Notes under the pieces: model-generated
Seen by the model: the letters and a program-made list of their open reading frames with translations, nothing else
Told to the model about the DNA's origin: nothing
Databases searched by the model: none
Translations under genes and position numbers: made by a program
Assembly: GCA_012960155.1 (NCBI GenBank)
Contig: DUBU01000016.1
Span: forward strand, 40,358-104,357
DNA length: 64,000 nucleotides
From: Micavibrio sp.
Lineage (GTDB): Bacteria; Pseudomonadota; Alphaproteobacteria; Micavibrionales; Micavibrionaceae
Direction: 5' to 3'
Part shown: piece after piece, positions 35,682 through 44,656 of the stretch
Position numbering within the stretch: position 1 is the first letter of the stretch
Layout of the letters: each line of letters opens with the position of its first letter

Positions 35682-36452
35682 ATGAAACCTCAACACCAAG
35701 ATAACAATATTGTGTCAAACGAGCGCGGAAGCGCTCTGGTTTATATTCTGATCGCTATCGCTTTGCTGGCAGCACTGACAGTGTCCTTCATGGATAATTC
35801 CAGTAACCAAACATCCAGCCAGAACGTATTTAAAACCGTTTCCGAGTTACAAACACAAATTGATTACATTCGGTCTGCGGCGCAGGAATGTGTCTTGCTG
35901 CATCAGGGGGGTGATATCAATATCCCGAACACAGCCGCAGATGATGATGCGGGCGCCAGCAAGTTTTATCCGATTAGACCTGATTCAACGTATTTCGCGG
36001 CGTCATCGATTTTGCCGACTGCAGGCCGCTTGGTAAAAGATATCCGCTGTCCCGGTAATCCTGGTGATGATGTTGATCACCAGCTTATCTTCGGCGGTAA
36101 TTCAGGTAAATTCCTGCCGCCACCGCCGTCTATTTTCAATGACTGGCAATGGTATAACGGTACTGATGGAGTGTTCTTCTGGATTTCTACGACGGCTTCT
36201 GATGCTTATATCAATACAGTGCTTGAAAAGCTGGATGCCGATTTTGCAGACTGTGAAGCAGATATCATCAATGCAACAAGCGCGACTAAGGCTCTGGATA
36301 GTAACGCCACAGTCTCCTGTGTAGCAGGCGAAAAATGCTTCCGCGTATGGATTACTCAAGACCGTGACGATAGCGGTACGGGGAACGTGGAAGATGGCTT
36401 ATCTGATGTTGAAGCGGCCGTCTTTCCAGACGAAACAGCGTGTAACCCTTAA
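35682..36452 (+). CDS. Pilin-like protein 2 with type IV-like leader
   Basis: A 256-aa protein. The leader ends in SNERG, then a hydrophobic helix (SALVYILIAIALLAALTV) closely like that of pilin 1 and also without Glu5. The body contains about seven Cys, several near the C-terminus (CEADIIN, SCVAGEKCFR, ACNP). It could be a minor or tip pilin. It overlaps the convergent hybrid kinase gene by four bases at the stop codons. Confidence 0.7.
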   Translation: MKPQHQDNNIVSNERGSALVYILIAIALLAALTVSFMDNSSNQTSSQNVFKTVSELQTQIDYIRSAAQECVLLHQGGDINIPNTAADDDAGASKFYPIRPDSTYFAASSILPTAGRLVKDIRCPGNPGDDVDHQLIFGGNSGKFLPPPPSIFNDWQWYNGTDGVFFWISTTASDAYINTVLEKLDADFADCEADIINATSATKALDSNATVSCVAGEKCFRVWITQDRDDSGTGNVEDGLSDVEAAVFPDETACNP

Positions 36453-38785
36453 ACTTTAAGCTCTTTTACAGCTTTTGTGACCCGTATGAACTCTGCGTCT
36501 ATCGTGGTGACTAGCAATGTACATGTGTCTTTACTTTCAGCGGCGTCATCTTGCAGCTTAGCCGCCAAATCACCTAGAACTTTACAGCAGGCAGAACGCG
36601 CGCCGCCCTTAAGGCTATGGGCGGTTTCTGATAGCGCTTTGTAGTCCTTGTGCTTTAATTGCTCGTGCAGATCCTCGATCAAAGGCTGCGTAAATTCCAC
36701 AAACATATGCATCATCTCAATAGCGCCTTCATCTACGGCACCCATTTGCTCTTTCATAGCATGCAGGTCAATGGCAGGCGGTAAGGTTTTAGCAGCTTTG
36801 GCGGGCTTTTTTGCCTTCGCTTCCGTTGCTTTTTTCTTGGGCTTGGGCTCATCATCAGCGAGCAAACCCCAACGGATCAGCAAACGCTGAAACTGGCCAA
36901 GAGATACAGGCTTCAATAAACACTCATCAAACCCATGGCTAAGATAAGTCTGGCGCTGTGCCATTTGCACATCGGCAGTTAAGACAATCACAGGGAAATG
37001 CTTGTTATCAGCACTTTCATCCTCTTGCTTGCGGATAATCTCGATAAGCTCATAGCCATCGATTTCAGGCATATGCAAGTCACTGAACAATATGCCGTAC
37101 TGTCCCGTTTTGAGGGCTTCGAGCGCTTCACGGCCATTCTCGACAAAGTCGGCTTCTACGCCCAGCTTATTAAGCTGACGAGACAGGACATCGCGCACGC
37201 TCTCCGTATCTTCGGCGATCAAAAGCTTTTTCGGACCGTCGATATTATGGCGCATGGTTTTTTGCGCGGCATCAACAACAGCCTCGCCCAGACCAAGGCG
37301 CGATGCGGGTTTTGTTAAGTATTTCACGCCCATAGCATTGAGGGAGTGTTGCAGGCCAAGGTCATCACGCACAGTATACATGACCAGCCCCATAAACGGC
37401 CTGACTTGCATAATTTCACGGATCAGGTCAAGGCCAAGACCATCGGGTAAGCCTTGGTCGATGATGCCCACATCAAAGGGGCGGCGTTTTACCAGTTCAA
37501 GCCCTTCAGCATAAGTTGCGCAGCTCTCGACCGTAGCACCCATGGAGTCCAGAGAGCGCACAATTTCCTTTGCGCCTTGCGGGTGATCTTCCACTGACAG
37601 AACCGTAATGCCATCCAGCACTGGCATTTCAACAGTCGTGGCATTGGTGCCGACTTCTTCTGTTGGTATTTCAAACCAGAAGGTGGAGCCTTTGCCTTCT
37701 TTACTGGTAACGCCGATTTGCCCGCCCATAAGCTCAACAAGCTTTTTACAGATAGAGAGCCCAAGGCCTGTGCCGCCATATTTTCGTGATGTTGAGCTGT
37801 CTGCTTGCGAGAAAGGTTTGAATAGACGTTCCTGCGCTTCTGCGCTCATACCAATGCCTGTATCAACAATCTCGAAACGCAAGGCAAGGCCGTGTTTTGG
37901 CTGCTCGATATACTGTGTATTCTTGGTTACCTTAATCGTGACTGAGCCTGTCTCGGTAAACTTCAAGGCGTTGCCCGTAAGGTTCATAATGATCTGGCGT
38001 AATCTTTTCGGGTCGCCGATCACAACAAACGGCACGTCCTTGGATATATCATCCAGAAGATTTACGTTCTTGCCATGCACCTTTACGGCCATGGCTTCGT
38101 TTATGCCGTAGACCAGCGTGCGAACAGGGACTTCGAACGTATCCAGCTCCATGCCATTGGCATCCATTTTGGCAAAGTCCAGAATATCATCGAGAATTTC
38201 CAGCAGGCCGCTGGCAGAGTTCTTCGCCGTATCAATCATGGTCTTAATGTTCGGGGCAGGGCTCTCTTCACCCATAAGCTCCAATAAACCGAACACTGAC
38301 TGCATCGGTGTACGAATTTCATGGCTCATCGTCGCCAGAAAATTGGCTTTGACCTCAGCAGCCGCATCGGCTGCTTCAACGGCTGCTTTTAGCTGCAGCT
38401 CAACGTCTTTGCTGTTGGAAATATCTGTCGCCCAGAGGATAAAACAGGGCTCACCATTAAAGTCATCTTCCTTGATGGAGAGTGTGACCCAGCGCTCTTG
38501 CTTGTCCTGATTGTCGGTGACAGCCAAGGTGAAGGTTTGCGGCGGCGTAGTGCTACGTAGCTCTTTAACCAGGCGCAGAATATCTTCGTGTGGCCAGATA
38601 TCGGCCAGCAGCTTGCCTTGCAGATCAGCAGGATGGATGACCTTCTTTTTACCGCCTGTGGGGACGCGCGGCTGCAACATATGCGCCAGTGGTCTGTTGG
38701 TATATACGACGCGCATATTCAGGCGGTCACGTTTGACCACGCAAATGCCGATCGGCGCATCTTCATAAAATTTCTTGATTTCCAA
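36449..38785 (-). CDS. Hybrid sensor histidine kinase (PAS-HisKA-HATPase-REC-REC-HPt)
   Basis: A 778-aa cytoplasmic phosphorelay kinase with no membrane segment. A PAS domain (about 5-130) senses an unknown signal. HisKA contains ANFLATMSHEIRTPMQ with the phospho-His at 155. The ATPase domain shows NLTGNALKFTETG and RKYGGTGLGLSICKKL. A first receiver has GIIDQGLPDGLGL, a second has LFSDLHMPEIDGYEL and LLKPVSLGQ, and an HPt domain has ETAHSLKGGARSACCKVL near 735. It lies next to the pilus locus but converges on it. Control of the pilus via the regulator at 26123 is inference. Confidence 0.92.
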   Translation of the reverse strand: MEIKKFYEDAPIGICVVKRDRLNMRVVYTNRPLAHMLQPRVPTGGKKKVIHPADLQGKLLADIWPHEDILRLVKELRSTTPPQTFTLAVTDNQDKQERWVTLSIKEDDFNGEPCFILWATDISNSKDVELQLKAAVEAADAAAEVKANFLATMSHEIRTPMQSVFGLLELMGEESPAPNIKTMIDTAKNSASGLLEILDDILDFAKMDANGMELDTFEVPVRTLVYGINEAMAVKVHGKNVNLLDDISKDVPFVVIGDPKRLRQIIMNLTGNALKFTETGSVTIKVTKNTQYIEQPKHGLALRFEIVDTGIGMSAEAQERLFKPFSQADSSTSRKYGGTGLGLSICKKLVELMGGQIGVTSKEGKGSTFWFEIPTEEVGTNATTVEMPVLDGITVLSVEDHPQGAKEIVRSLDSMGATVESCATYAEGLELVKRRPFDVGIIDQGLPDGLGLDLIREIMQVRPFMGLVMYTVRDDLGLQHSLNAMGVKYLTKPASRLGLGEAVVDAAQKTMRHNIDGPKKLLIAEDTESVRDVLSRQLNKLGVEADFVENGREALEALKTGQYGILFSDLHMPEIDGYELIEIIRKQEDESADNKHFPVIVLTADVQMAQRQTYLSHGFDECLLKPVSLGQFQRLLIRWGLLADDEPKPKKKATEAKAKKPAKAAKTLPPAIDLHAMKEQMGAVDEGAIEMMHMFVEFTQPLIEDLHEQLKHKDYKALSETAHSLKGGARSACCKVLGDLAAKLQDDAAESKDTCTLLVTTIDAEFIRVTKAVKELKV

Positions 38786-38880
38786 GTGCGTGAACCTTCA
38801 AGAGTTGTCCTTGACAGAACGCCATGATATCACAGATAAATTGCAGACTTAATGCTTAAAACAACAAAGGAAAAGGCTTG

Positions 38881-39903
38881 ATGACTTATAAAGTAGCGGT
38901 CGTTGGTGCAACGGGTAATGTTGGTCACGAAATGTTGAAAACCCTTCACGAGCGTAACTTTCCGGTGAGTGACGTCGTGGCGCTGGCTTCTCGCCGCTCC
39001 GTAGGGCGCGAAGTATCATTCGGTGATCACGATTTGAAAGTACAGGATCTGGCCACATTTGATTTTAAAGGTGTTGATATTGTTCTGTCGTCACCAGGCG
39101 CAAAAGTCTCTGCCGAATACTCACCTAAAGCCGCCAAAGCAGGCGCTGTGGTGATTGATAACACAAGCCATTTCCGTATGGATCCTGATGTGCCGCTGGT
39201 TGTGCCTGAGGTAAACCCTGAAGCCATCGCAGGCCACACTAAAAAAGGTATCATTGCAAACCCTAACTGCTCTACGATCCAAATGGTTGTGGCGCTGAAG
39301 CCATTGCACGATATCGCGAAAATCAAGCGCGTGGTCGTATCGACTTACCAATCCGTTTCAGGTGCGGGAAAATCCGCGATGGATGAGCTGTTTAGCCAGA
39401 CACGCAGCATCTACATGAACGATGTAAAGCCAGCAGAGGAATTTGCCAAGCAGATCGCGTTCAACGTAATCCCGCAAATTGACGTGTTCATGGATGATGG
39501 CATGACGAAAGAAGAATGGAAGATGGTTGTCGAGACGAAGAAAATTCTCGATCCGTCGATTAAGGTCGCTGCCAACTGCGTGCGCGTTCCTGTCTTCGTA
39601 GGTCATGCTGAGATGGTAAATGTCGAGTTCGAAGATGACATAGATGCCAAGACAGCCAAGCGTGCCTTCCGTGATTTTGAAGGTATTACGCTGATCGATC
39701 TGGAAAGCGAGATGGAGTTTGTCACACCGAGCGAAATCGCTGGTGAGGATGATGTGTTCGTCTCCCGTGTGCGCGAAGACCCTACGCTGGAAAACGGCAT
39801 TAATTTCTGGTGCGTAGCCGATAACCTGCGCAAAGGTGCTGCACTTAATACTGTGCAGATCGCTGAAAAGCTGATAAAGAATCATATGAAGGCGGCTGCG
39901 TAA
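38881..39903 (+). CDS. asd: Aspartate-semialdehyde dehydrogenase
   Basis: A 340-aa NADPH enzyme reducing aspartyl phosphate to the semialdehyde, the branch point to Lys, DAP, Met and Thr. N-terminal VAVVGATGNVGHEMLKTL is the dinucleotide site. The catalytic Cys is in ANPNCSTIQMVVALKPL (about 132), and VVSTYQSVSGAGK lies near 160. A TTG codon directly before is in frame, but the ATG at 38881 has AAAGGAAAAGG at the right distance. It supplies the DAP that MurE (61397) uses if MurE is the DAP type. Confidence 0.95.
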   Translation: MTYKVAVVGATGNVGHEMLKTLHERNFPVSDVVALASRRSVGREVSFGDHDLKVQDLATFDFKGVDIVLSSPGAKVSAEYSPKAAKAGAVVIDNTSHFRMDPDVPLVVPEVNPEAIAGHTKKGIIANPNCSTIQMVVALKPLHDIAKIKRVVVSTYQSVSGAGKSAMDELFSQTRSIYMNDVKPAEEFAKQIAFNVIPQIDVFMDDGMTKEEWKMVVETKKILDPSIKVAANCVRVPVFVGHAEMVNVEFEDDIDAKTAKRAFRDFEGITLIDLESEMEFVTPSEIAGEDDVFVSRVREDPTLENGINFWCVADNLRKGAALNTVQIAEKLIKNHMKAAA

Positions 39904-39946
39904 GGCGTAGTCCCTCATAACAATAATAAAGAGAACAGGACAGGGT

Positions 39947-40594
39947 ATGAGTGACCGGCTGCGCAAGCAGTTGGACGCGTTCATAAAAGGAACCGCTACC
40001 GACGGCAAAGCGCTTTGCGATATCTTCTATAAAGCTTCCGATGGCTCCAAGCAGCTGCCGGAATACTGGAACATTCAGGTTCCTAAAGAAGTTTACGACC
40101 ATTACTGGGATTTGCATGAATCATCATTGCGTTTGGTAGACGCGTTGGAGCGTGTGCTGGAAGATCCGGAGCATCAACTTATCATGGAAGAGGCGCAAAA
40201 GCTTGGCTACCGCTTGCCCGCTCTGGATGTCTTCAGGCAAGAGCTGCAAGATTATCGCGAAGTTCTTCTGGAGTTTGATCCTTACAGAGTCCGCAACGCC
40301 AAAAATGGGTATGTGACCGTGCCAATCCGTATGGCCGATATGCTGCATAACCTGATGAAATACAATTCATTTATGGTAGCGCGAGTGTTTGATGGCTGTT
40401 TCAACACCGATTACATGAAGCATTTTGGCTTTTATAAAAACAGCGGCTACCCTTACGAAGGGGCGACGGCTTTGCAAGAAACGATGGATGTTCTAGTCGG
40501 TATGATGAAGACGTCCAAGGAAATTGATCGCCAGATTGAAAAAGGCCGTCAAAAGGAACACTGGCCGCATATGCTGCCAAAGCGAGATATTTAA
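39947..40594 (+). CDS. Hypothetical protein downstream of asd, 215 aa
   Basis: I do not recognise this soluble protein. It is rich in aromatic and charged residues, begins MSDRLRKQLDAFIKG, and has a central helical, acidic part (about 60-115) and PIRMADMLHNLMKYNSF near 127-143. No signal or membrane segment. It follows asd by 43 bases (ACAGGACAGGGT upstream of the ATG), so it may share its transcript. It overlaps pdxY convergently by four bases. Confidence 0.7.
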   Translation: MSDRLRKQLDAFIKGTATDGKALCDIFYKASDGSKQLPEYWNIQVPKEVYDHYWDLHESSLRLVDALERVLEDPEHQLIMEEAQKLGYRLPALDVFRQELQDYREVLLEFDPYRVRNAKNGYVTVPIRMADMLHNLMKYNSFMVARVFDGCFNTDYMKHFGFYKNSGYPYEGATALQETMDVLVGMMKTSKEIDRQIEKGRQKEHWPHMLPKRDI

Positions 40595-41445
40595 AGCGCC
40601 TCAGCCGAGTACATAGCATTTGTCAGTTTGAAGCAATCCTGCGCCTGTACGATGGCAAGCTCTCTGCGCCCCATGGATTTGGTTTTTTCAAAAACACCGT
40701 AAATCGCTGATGCCGTCAGCGCGAGCGCATTCTCTGGCGTCTCGCCTGATTGCATGTGCCCCAAGAACACGGCAGTCGTCATGTCGCCTGCGCCATTGGG
40801 AGGTGTATCAAACGCGATTTTAGGGGTAGTTACAATCCATTTGCCTTTGGCGCTATAGAGAAGCATCTGGATGCTGTCACTCGGCGTATCGCGGGTTTCT
40901 ACGGATGTTACCAATACGTAACGTGTGCCGAGATCAACGAGTGTCTGACAAGCCTGCAGCACATCATCAAGTGTCGTAACCTCTTTGCCGGTCAGGGCGG
41001 ATAGTTCGAACTGATTAGGGGTCAGGATATCCGTGTAATCGACATTGTCCTTAAAGAAGGGCGGGATATCGTCTTTAACAAAAAAGCCGCGTCCGACATC
41101 GCCCATAACAGGGTCACAGCAGTAAACCAGATCAGGGTTATACTCGCGGGCGATGCTGACGGCTTCCAATACCACTTCACCTAGTGACGCGTCACCCAGA
41201 TATCCTGATAGAACGGCGCTTAAATCTTTCATAACGCCGCGCTCCGTTAAACCTTTTAAGACATCACGAATGTGCCCTGATGGGAATACAGCGCCGGTCC
41301 AGTTGCCGTAGCCTGTATGGTTGGAGAACTGCACGGTGTTGATTGCTGTGACTTCGTGCCCCATGATTTGCAATGGCAAAGTGGCGGCACGGTTACCGAC
41401 ATAACCGTACGCAACATGTGACTGGATTGATAAAATCGTGCCCAT
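40591..41445 (-). CDS. pdxY: Pyridoxal kinase
   Basis: A 284-aa kinase of the PfkB/ThiD-like fold that phosphorylates pyridoxal for vitamin B6 salvage. N-terminal ILSIQSHVAYGYVGNRAA and INTVQFSNHTGYG are hallmark PdxY/PdxK motifs. YCCDPVMGDVGRGFFV and LTPNQFELSALTG follow. The nucleotide-binding end has PPNGAGDMTTAVFLGHM with the catalytic Asp near 226. Length matches PdxY. Confidence 0.93.
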   Translation of the reverse strand: MGTILSIQSHVAYGYVGNRAATLPLQIMGHEVTAINTVQFSNHTGYGNWTGAVFPSGHIRDVLKGLTERGVMKDLSAVLSGYLGDASLGEVVLEAVSIAREYNPDLVYCCDPVMGDVGRGFFVKDDIPPFFKDNVDYTDILTPNQFELSALTGKEVTTLDDVLQACQTLVDLGTRYVLVTSVETRDTPSDSIQMLLYSAKGKWIVTTPKIAFDTPPNGAGDMTTAVFLGHMQSGETPENALALTASAIYGVFEKTKSMGRRELAIVQAQDCFKLTNAMYSAEAL

Positions 41446-41569
41446 ATACTCGGTTATACTACGTCTATATAAAACTACAATCCCGAAAGCATGAACGCAC
41501 TATAATTTGACATATTGTCGTACGGTCTGTATAAAACCAGCAGCGAATTTTATAGAGGGGCCCCTAATC

Positions 41570-42376
41570 ATGGATAAAAGAACTAAAACAATCGCATCGA
41601 TCTCGGCCGCAGCGCTCATTGGTGTGCCAGCCTTGGCATTGGCTTTTGCGATCGCTGGGAAAGATGATGACAGCACACAGCAAAATGCACTGCTGGAAAC
41701 GGTACAACAACAAGCAGAGGCGCGTGAACAGCTTGCAGAGATGGAAGAGTACTTGGTGCCATGGCTAGAGGAACAGACATCGGAATTGGTACAGCTAGGT
41801 GCGATCTCCCGTGATTTTGCTGATTCCATTGTTGCGGAAGCAAAAGAGATGCTCACAGAGAATGCTGATGAAGTGGCGCAAAAGTTGACGAATATAAGTG
41901 CTGGTGGCGGCTTTTTGATTCCGTACTTTGGTGAAGACATTTATGAGAAGCGTTACAAGACGTTTCTGGAGCTTTTATCGCCGGAGCTTAGAGAGGTCAT
42001 CTACTCAAGTGAGGTTAATAGCAACGGCTGTTTTGGCCGGCTTGCTATACCGAGCGTAGAAGAAACAGCGTGTGTAGCTGATGCGGTAACAGCCTTTAAA
42101 ACACTTGATGCTCTCGGCGAAAATTACAGAACTTACGATTTTGTAGATAGTGTTGTGATCTATACACCCGTGCGCCGCGACGAAGGTCAGGCTGATGCTA
42201 TCGTGTCTTTTGATACATTGACCGAAGATCGTCTGACTGAAGTATTTGGCGTGAAGGCAGCATTGGAAGATGTGCAGGCACAGAATAAAGTAGATTATCT
42301 GCAAGGCTTTGAAGATAGCGAAGCAGCAATTCGTGCAGAGTTGGTGACGCGTGAATTGCGCCTTGGAATGCAATAA
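41570..42376 (+). CDS. Hypothetical membrane-anchored protein, 268 aa
   Basis: Not recognised. An N-terminal hydrophobic segment (residues ~8-28, ISAAALIGVPALALAFAIA) serves as a signal or anchor. A long acidic coiled-coil-prone part (about 35-115) follows, then a domain with two Cys (NGCFGRLA, ETACVAD). The ATG at 41570 has AGAGGGG upstream and was preferred over an in-frame start at 41507. It is monocistronic: a terminator follows the stop. Confidence 0.68.
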   Translation: MDKRTKTIASISAAALIGVPALALAFAIAGKDDDSTQQNALLETVQQQAEAREQLAEMEEYLVPWLEEQTSELVQLGAISRDFADSIVAEAKEMLTENADEVAQKLTNISAGGGFLIPYFGEDIYEKRYKTFLELLSPELREVIYSSEVNSNGCFGRLAIPSVEETACVADAVTAFKTLDALGENYRTYDFVDSVVIYTPVRRDEGQADAIVSFDTLTEDRLTEVFGVKAALEDVQAQNKVDYLQGFEDSEAAIRAELVTRELRLGMQ

Positions 42377-42400
42377 AGCTTTAGATATATGGAATGCACG

Positions 42401-42426
42401 AGGCGGCCTGATGGCCGCCTTTTTTG
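42401..42426 (+). terminator. Rho-independent terminator
   Basis: A perfect 8-bp stem AGGCGGCC/GGCCGCCT with a TGAT loop and six T's. It terminates the gene at 41570-42376. Confidence 0.92.
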
Positions 42427-42479
42427 TAACTATTCTCGCCATTTAGCCGAAATAAACTATATAATAATGCAGGAGCAAT

Positions 42480-42992
42480 ATGATGCTGAGTAGACGATAT
42501 TTTATAGGAATGGCTGGCGCGACTTTGGCCGCGACGGCTTTATTTGTGAAGGAGAGTAATGCCTTGGGTTTATTTGATAAAAAGGACAAGAATAGTAAAT
42601 TCCCCTTCAGCCTGAGCGATGCTGAGTGGAAGAAAAAACTGACACCTGAAGAATACTATGTGCTGCGTGATCACGGTACTGAACGCGCTGGCACATCAAA
42701 ACTAAACACAGAGAAACGAAACGGCACGTATGTGTGCGCTGGTTGCGATCATCCGCTATATTCTAGCGAGCATAAATATGAATCCGGCACAGGTTGGCCG
42801 TCTTTCTATCAGCCGATAAAGGCTGAAGGCGCGGTGGGTACATCCAAAGATTATAAGCTGATCATTCCGCGTACCGAAGTTCACTGCGCGAATTGTGGCG
42901 GGCATTTGGGGCATGTGTTTGACGACGGGCCGCAGCCGACAGGCTTGCGTTACTGTATGAACGGCGTGGCGATGGATTTTATACCGGCTTAA
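42480..42992 (+). CDS. msrB: Peptide-methionine (R)-S-oxide reductase with Tat-type signal
   Basis: A 170-aa enzyme reducing Met-R-sulfoxide in proteins. The N-terminus MLSRRYFIGMAGATLAATALF has the twin-arginine motif SRRYFIG and a hydrophobic core, so export to the periplasm is likely. The catalytic Cys is in GLRYCMNGVAM near 159. Zn-binding pairs are CAGC and CANC. ESGTGWPSFYQP is the substrate-site signature. AGGAGC lies just before the ATG. It overlaps the convergent hydrolase gene by 14 bases. Confidence 0.93.
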   Translation: MMLSRRYFIGMAGATLAATALFVKESNALGLFDKKDKNSKFPFSLSDAEWKKKLTPEEYYVLRDHGTERAGTSKLNTEKRNGTYVCAGCDHPLYSSEHKYESGTGWPSFYQPIKAEGAVGTSKDYKLIIPRTEVHCANCGGHLGHVFDDGPQPTGLRYCMNGVAMDFIPA

Positions 42993-43932
42993 GATCTAGT
43001 TCCCTGGCTTTCATATCAAGGGCGTGAAGCTCGGCCGCAGTATAGTCACGCGGCCTGTTTCTTAGATGCGCTGTCAGGCTCTCTTCCAGATCGGTTAAAT
43101 AAGGCTGGCGCGCAAGGTGGCGGATATCTTCAAATGATATGTCATTGGCATGGGCCCAGACTTCCATGAAAGTTGTGCTGTATTTCTTTGTTAGCACTTC
43201 GGAGTATCCGTCCTGATGCGCAGCACGACACGCGCTGACAAAGCCTCTTAAAACACTTTGCGGCTCAAAAATTTCATTAAAGGCGCGGCTAAGCTTACAG
43301 GGTGTTTCCTGACGATCGTCCCATACAGGAATGCTGTATTTAAAGGGGATGTGCTTAAGCGGCGCCGTGCCGTCCATATACCGCAGTAAACGCTCTGTTG
43401 AGCAGACAGTGCCGCCATGGAATTCGTGCAGCTGCTCGAAATAATCGCCACAAGTGCTTTCCTTCTGAGGCTTGTCGCCGCAGGCATCCCGGGGCAGGAT
43501 AATCTTGCTCCCCAAGCCGCGTTTCACGGCTCCGAATAATGTGGCCTTAACGCAATCTGTAATAAAAATGCCTGTGAAGATCAGGTGGTCAAATGTATCT
43601 GTCTCAATGCCACTTGCAAAAAGCGGATTTGAAAATGCATCGGAATGATGTTTCAAAAAAATAGGGTCGCCCGGCTGGAAGCGCTCAATAAGAGAACTGC
43701 GAAAAGCGAGCGGGTCACGCGGGTTATCACGCACAACGCGTAAAAGATCTGTCGTGCCCTCTGGGGCAATCGCAACCCAGCACACAACATCGCCGCGCGC
43801 GCGGGCGGCATCAAGGATGCGTGCAGTTTGTTCAACGGCGCCGTCCATATATTTCTGCGGTGTTTTGTGTTCGAAATAACCGTTTTGCCAATCAATGACC
43901 AGAACGATATTCTTCCCTGATTTATTTTGCAT
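42979..43932 (-). CDS. Isochorismatase-like cysteine hydrolase with C-terminal extension
   Basis: A 317-aa cytoplasmic protein. Residues ~1-190 are an isochorismatase-like domain with the triad Asp (VLVIDWQNGYF), Lys (IFLKHHSDAF) and Cys (FITDCVKATLFG). The remaining ~125 residues (from about PLKHIPFKYSIP) have no counterpart I know in short family members. Substrates in the family include nicotinamide, N-carbamoyl compounds and isochorismate; none can be chosen here. Confidence 0.82.
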   Translation of the reverse strand: MQNKSGKNIVLVIDWQNGYFEHKTPQKYMDGAVEQTARILDAARARGDVVCWVAIAPEGTTDLLRVVRDNPRDPLAFRSSLIERFQPGDPIFLKHHSDAFSNPLFASGIETDTFDHLIFTGIFITDCVKATLFGAVKRGLGSKIILPRDACGDKPQKESTCGDYFEQLHEFHGGTVCSTERLLRYMDGTAPLKHIPFKYSIPVWDDRQETPCKLSRAFNEIFEPQSVLRGFVSACRAAHQDGYSEVLTKKYSTTFMEVWAHANDISFEDIRHLARQPYLTDLEESLTAHLRNRPRDYTAAELHALDMKARELDLKPV

Positions 43933-44082
43933 AATGATTTTATACGCAAATCACGCCCCGATTGCAACAAAACTGCCGCGCCGACCAAAAAACAATGTTC
44001 AATCAAGCGATTCTCGACTTTTCAAACCGATTTTGGGCTGTATAATGCAATCACGATTAACTGACGTGACAGGACGAAAACA

Positions 44083-44655
44083 ATGTCATCACTAAACAGC
44101 GATAGACCGCTATCCCCGCACCTCCAAGTATATAATCTGCCCATGACGGCCAGAATGTCGATCCTGCACCGCGCATCAGGCGTGGCGCTGTCTATCGGCA
44201 CGATCATGGTTGTCTGGCTGTTGGTCGCTGTGGCCATGGGTGCGGAGGCCTATGAATGCTACAGCTGGTTCGTAGGGACAATTATCGGCAAGCTGATGCT
44301 GTTCGGCTGGTCCGCGGCGCTGTTCTACCATATGTGTAACGGCGTGCGTCACATGTTCTGGGATATGGGCTATTTATTCAAACTGGAAAACGCAGCGAAG
44401 TCAGGCTGGCTGGTGCTGATTTTGGCGGCAGTCCTGACGGCGTTCGTATGGTGCCCTGTGGCTTTTGGTGAGAGCGAGCCTGTCACAGAAGAGGTTCAAG
44501 CCTGTGAAAAAATGTGTGAAGGCTATGATGCCAATGAGACTGGTTTTAGTGGTGACCGCACTTGTGTGCAGCTTTGTACAGAAGAGGGGCCTTGCTCTTT
44601 GCCGCACGTAACATGTACGCAAGCACCTGAAATGATTAAAGCTGGGGAAGAATAA
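44083..44655 (+). CDS. sdhC: Succinate dehydrogenase cytochrome b556 subunit with Cys-rich tail
   Basis: A 190-aa inner-membrane subunit that anchors the dehydrogenase and binds heme and quinone. N-terminal RPLSPHLQVYNL and ILHRASGVALSIG are family hallmarks. The heme region is HMCNGVRHMFWDMGY. Three membrane helices lie near 35-55, 65-85 and 107-127. Usual SdhC proteins end soon after the third helix. Here ~55 further residues contain six Cys (ACEKMC, TCVQLC, PCSLPHVTC), probably on the periplasmic side. SD AGGA precedes the ATG. One base separates it from sdhD. Confidence 0.93.
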   Translation: MSSLNSDRPLSPHLQVYNLPMTARMSILHRASGVALSIGTIMVVWLLVAVAMGAEAYECYSWFVGTIIGKLMLFGWSAALFYHMCNGVRHMFWDMGYLFKLENAAKSGWLVLILAAVLTAFVWCPVAFGESEPVTEEVQACEKMCEGYDANETGFSGDRTCVQLCTEEGPCSLPHVTCTQAPEMIKAGEE

Positions 44656-44656
44656 G

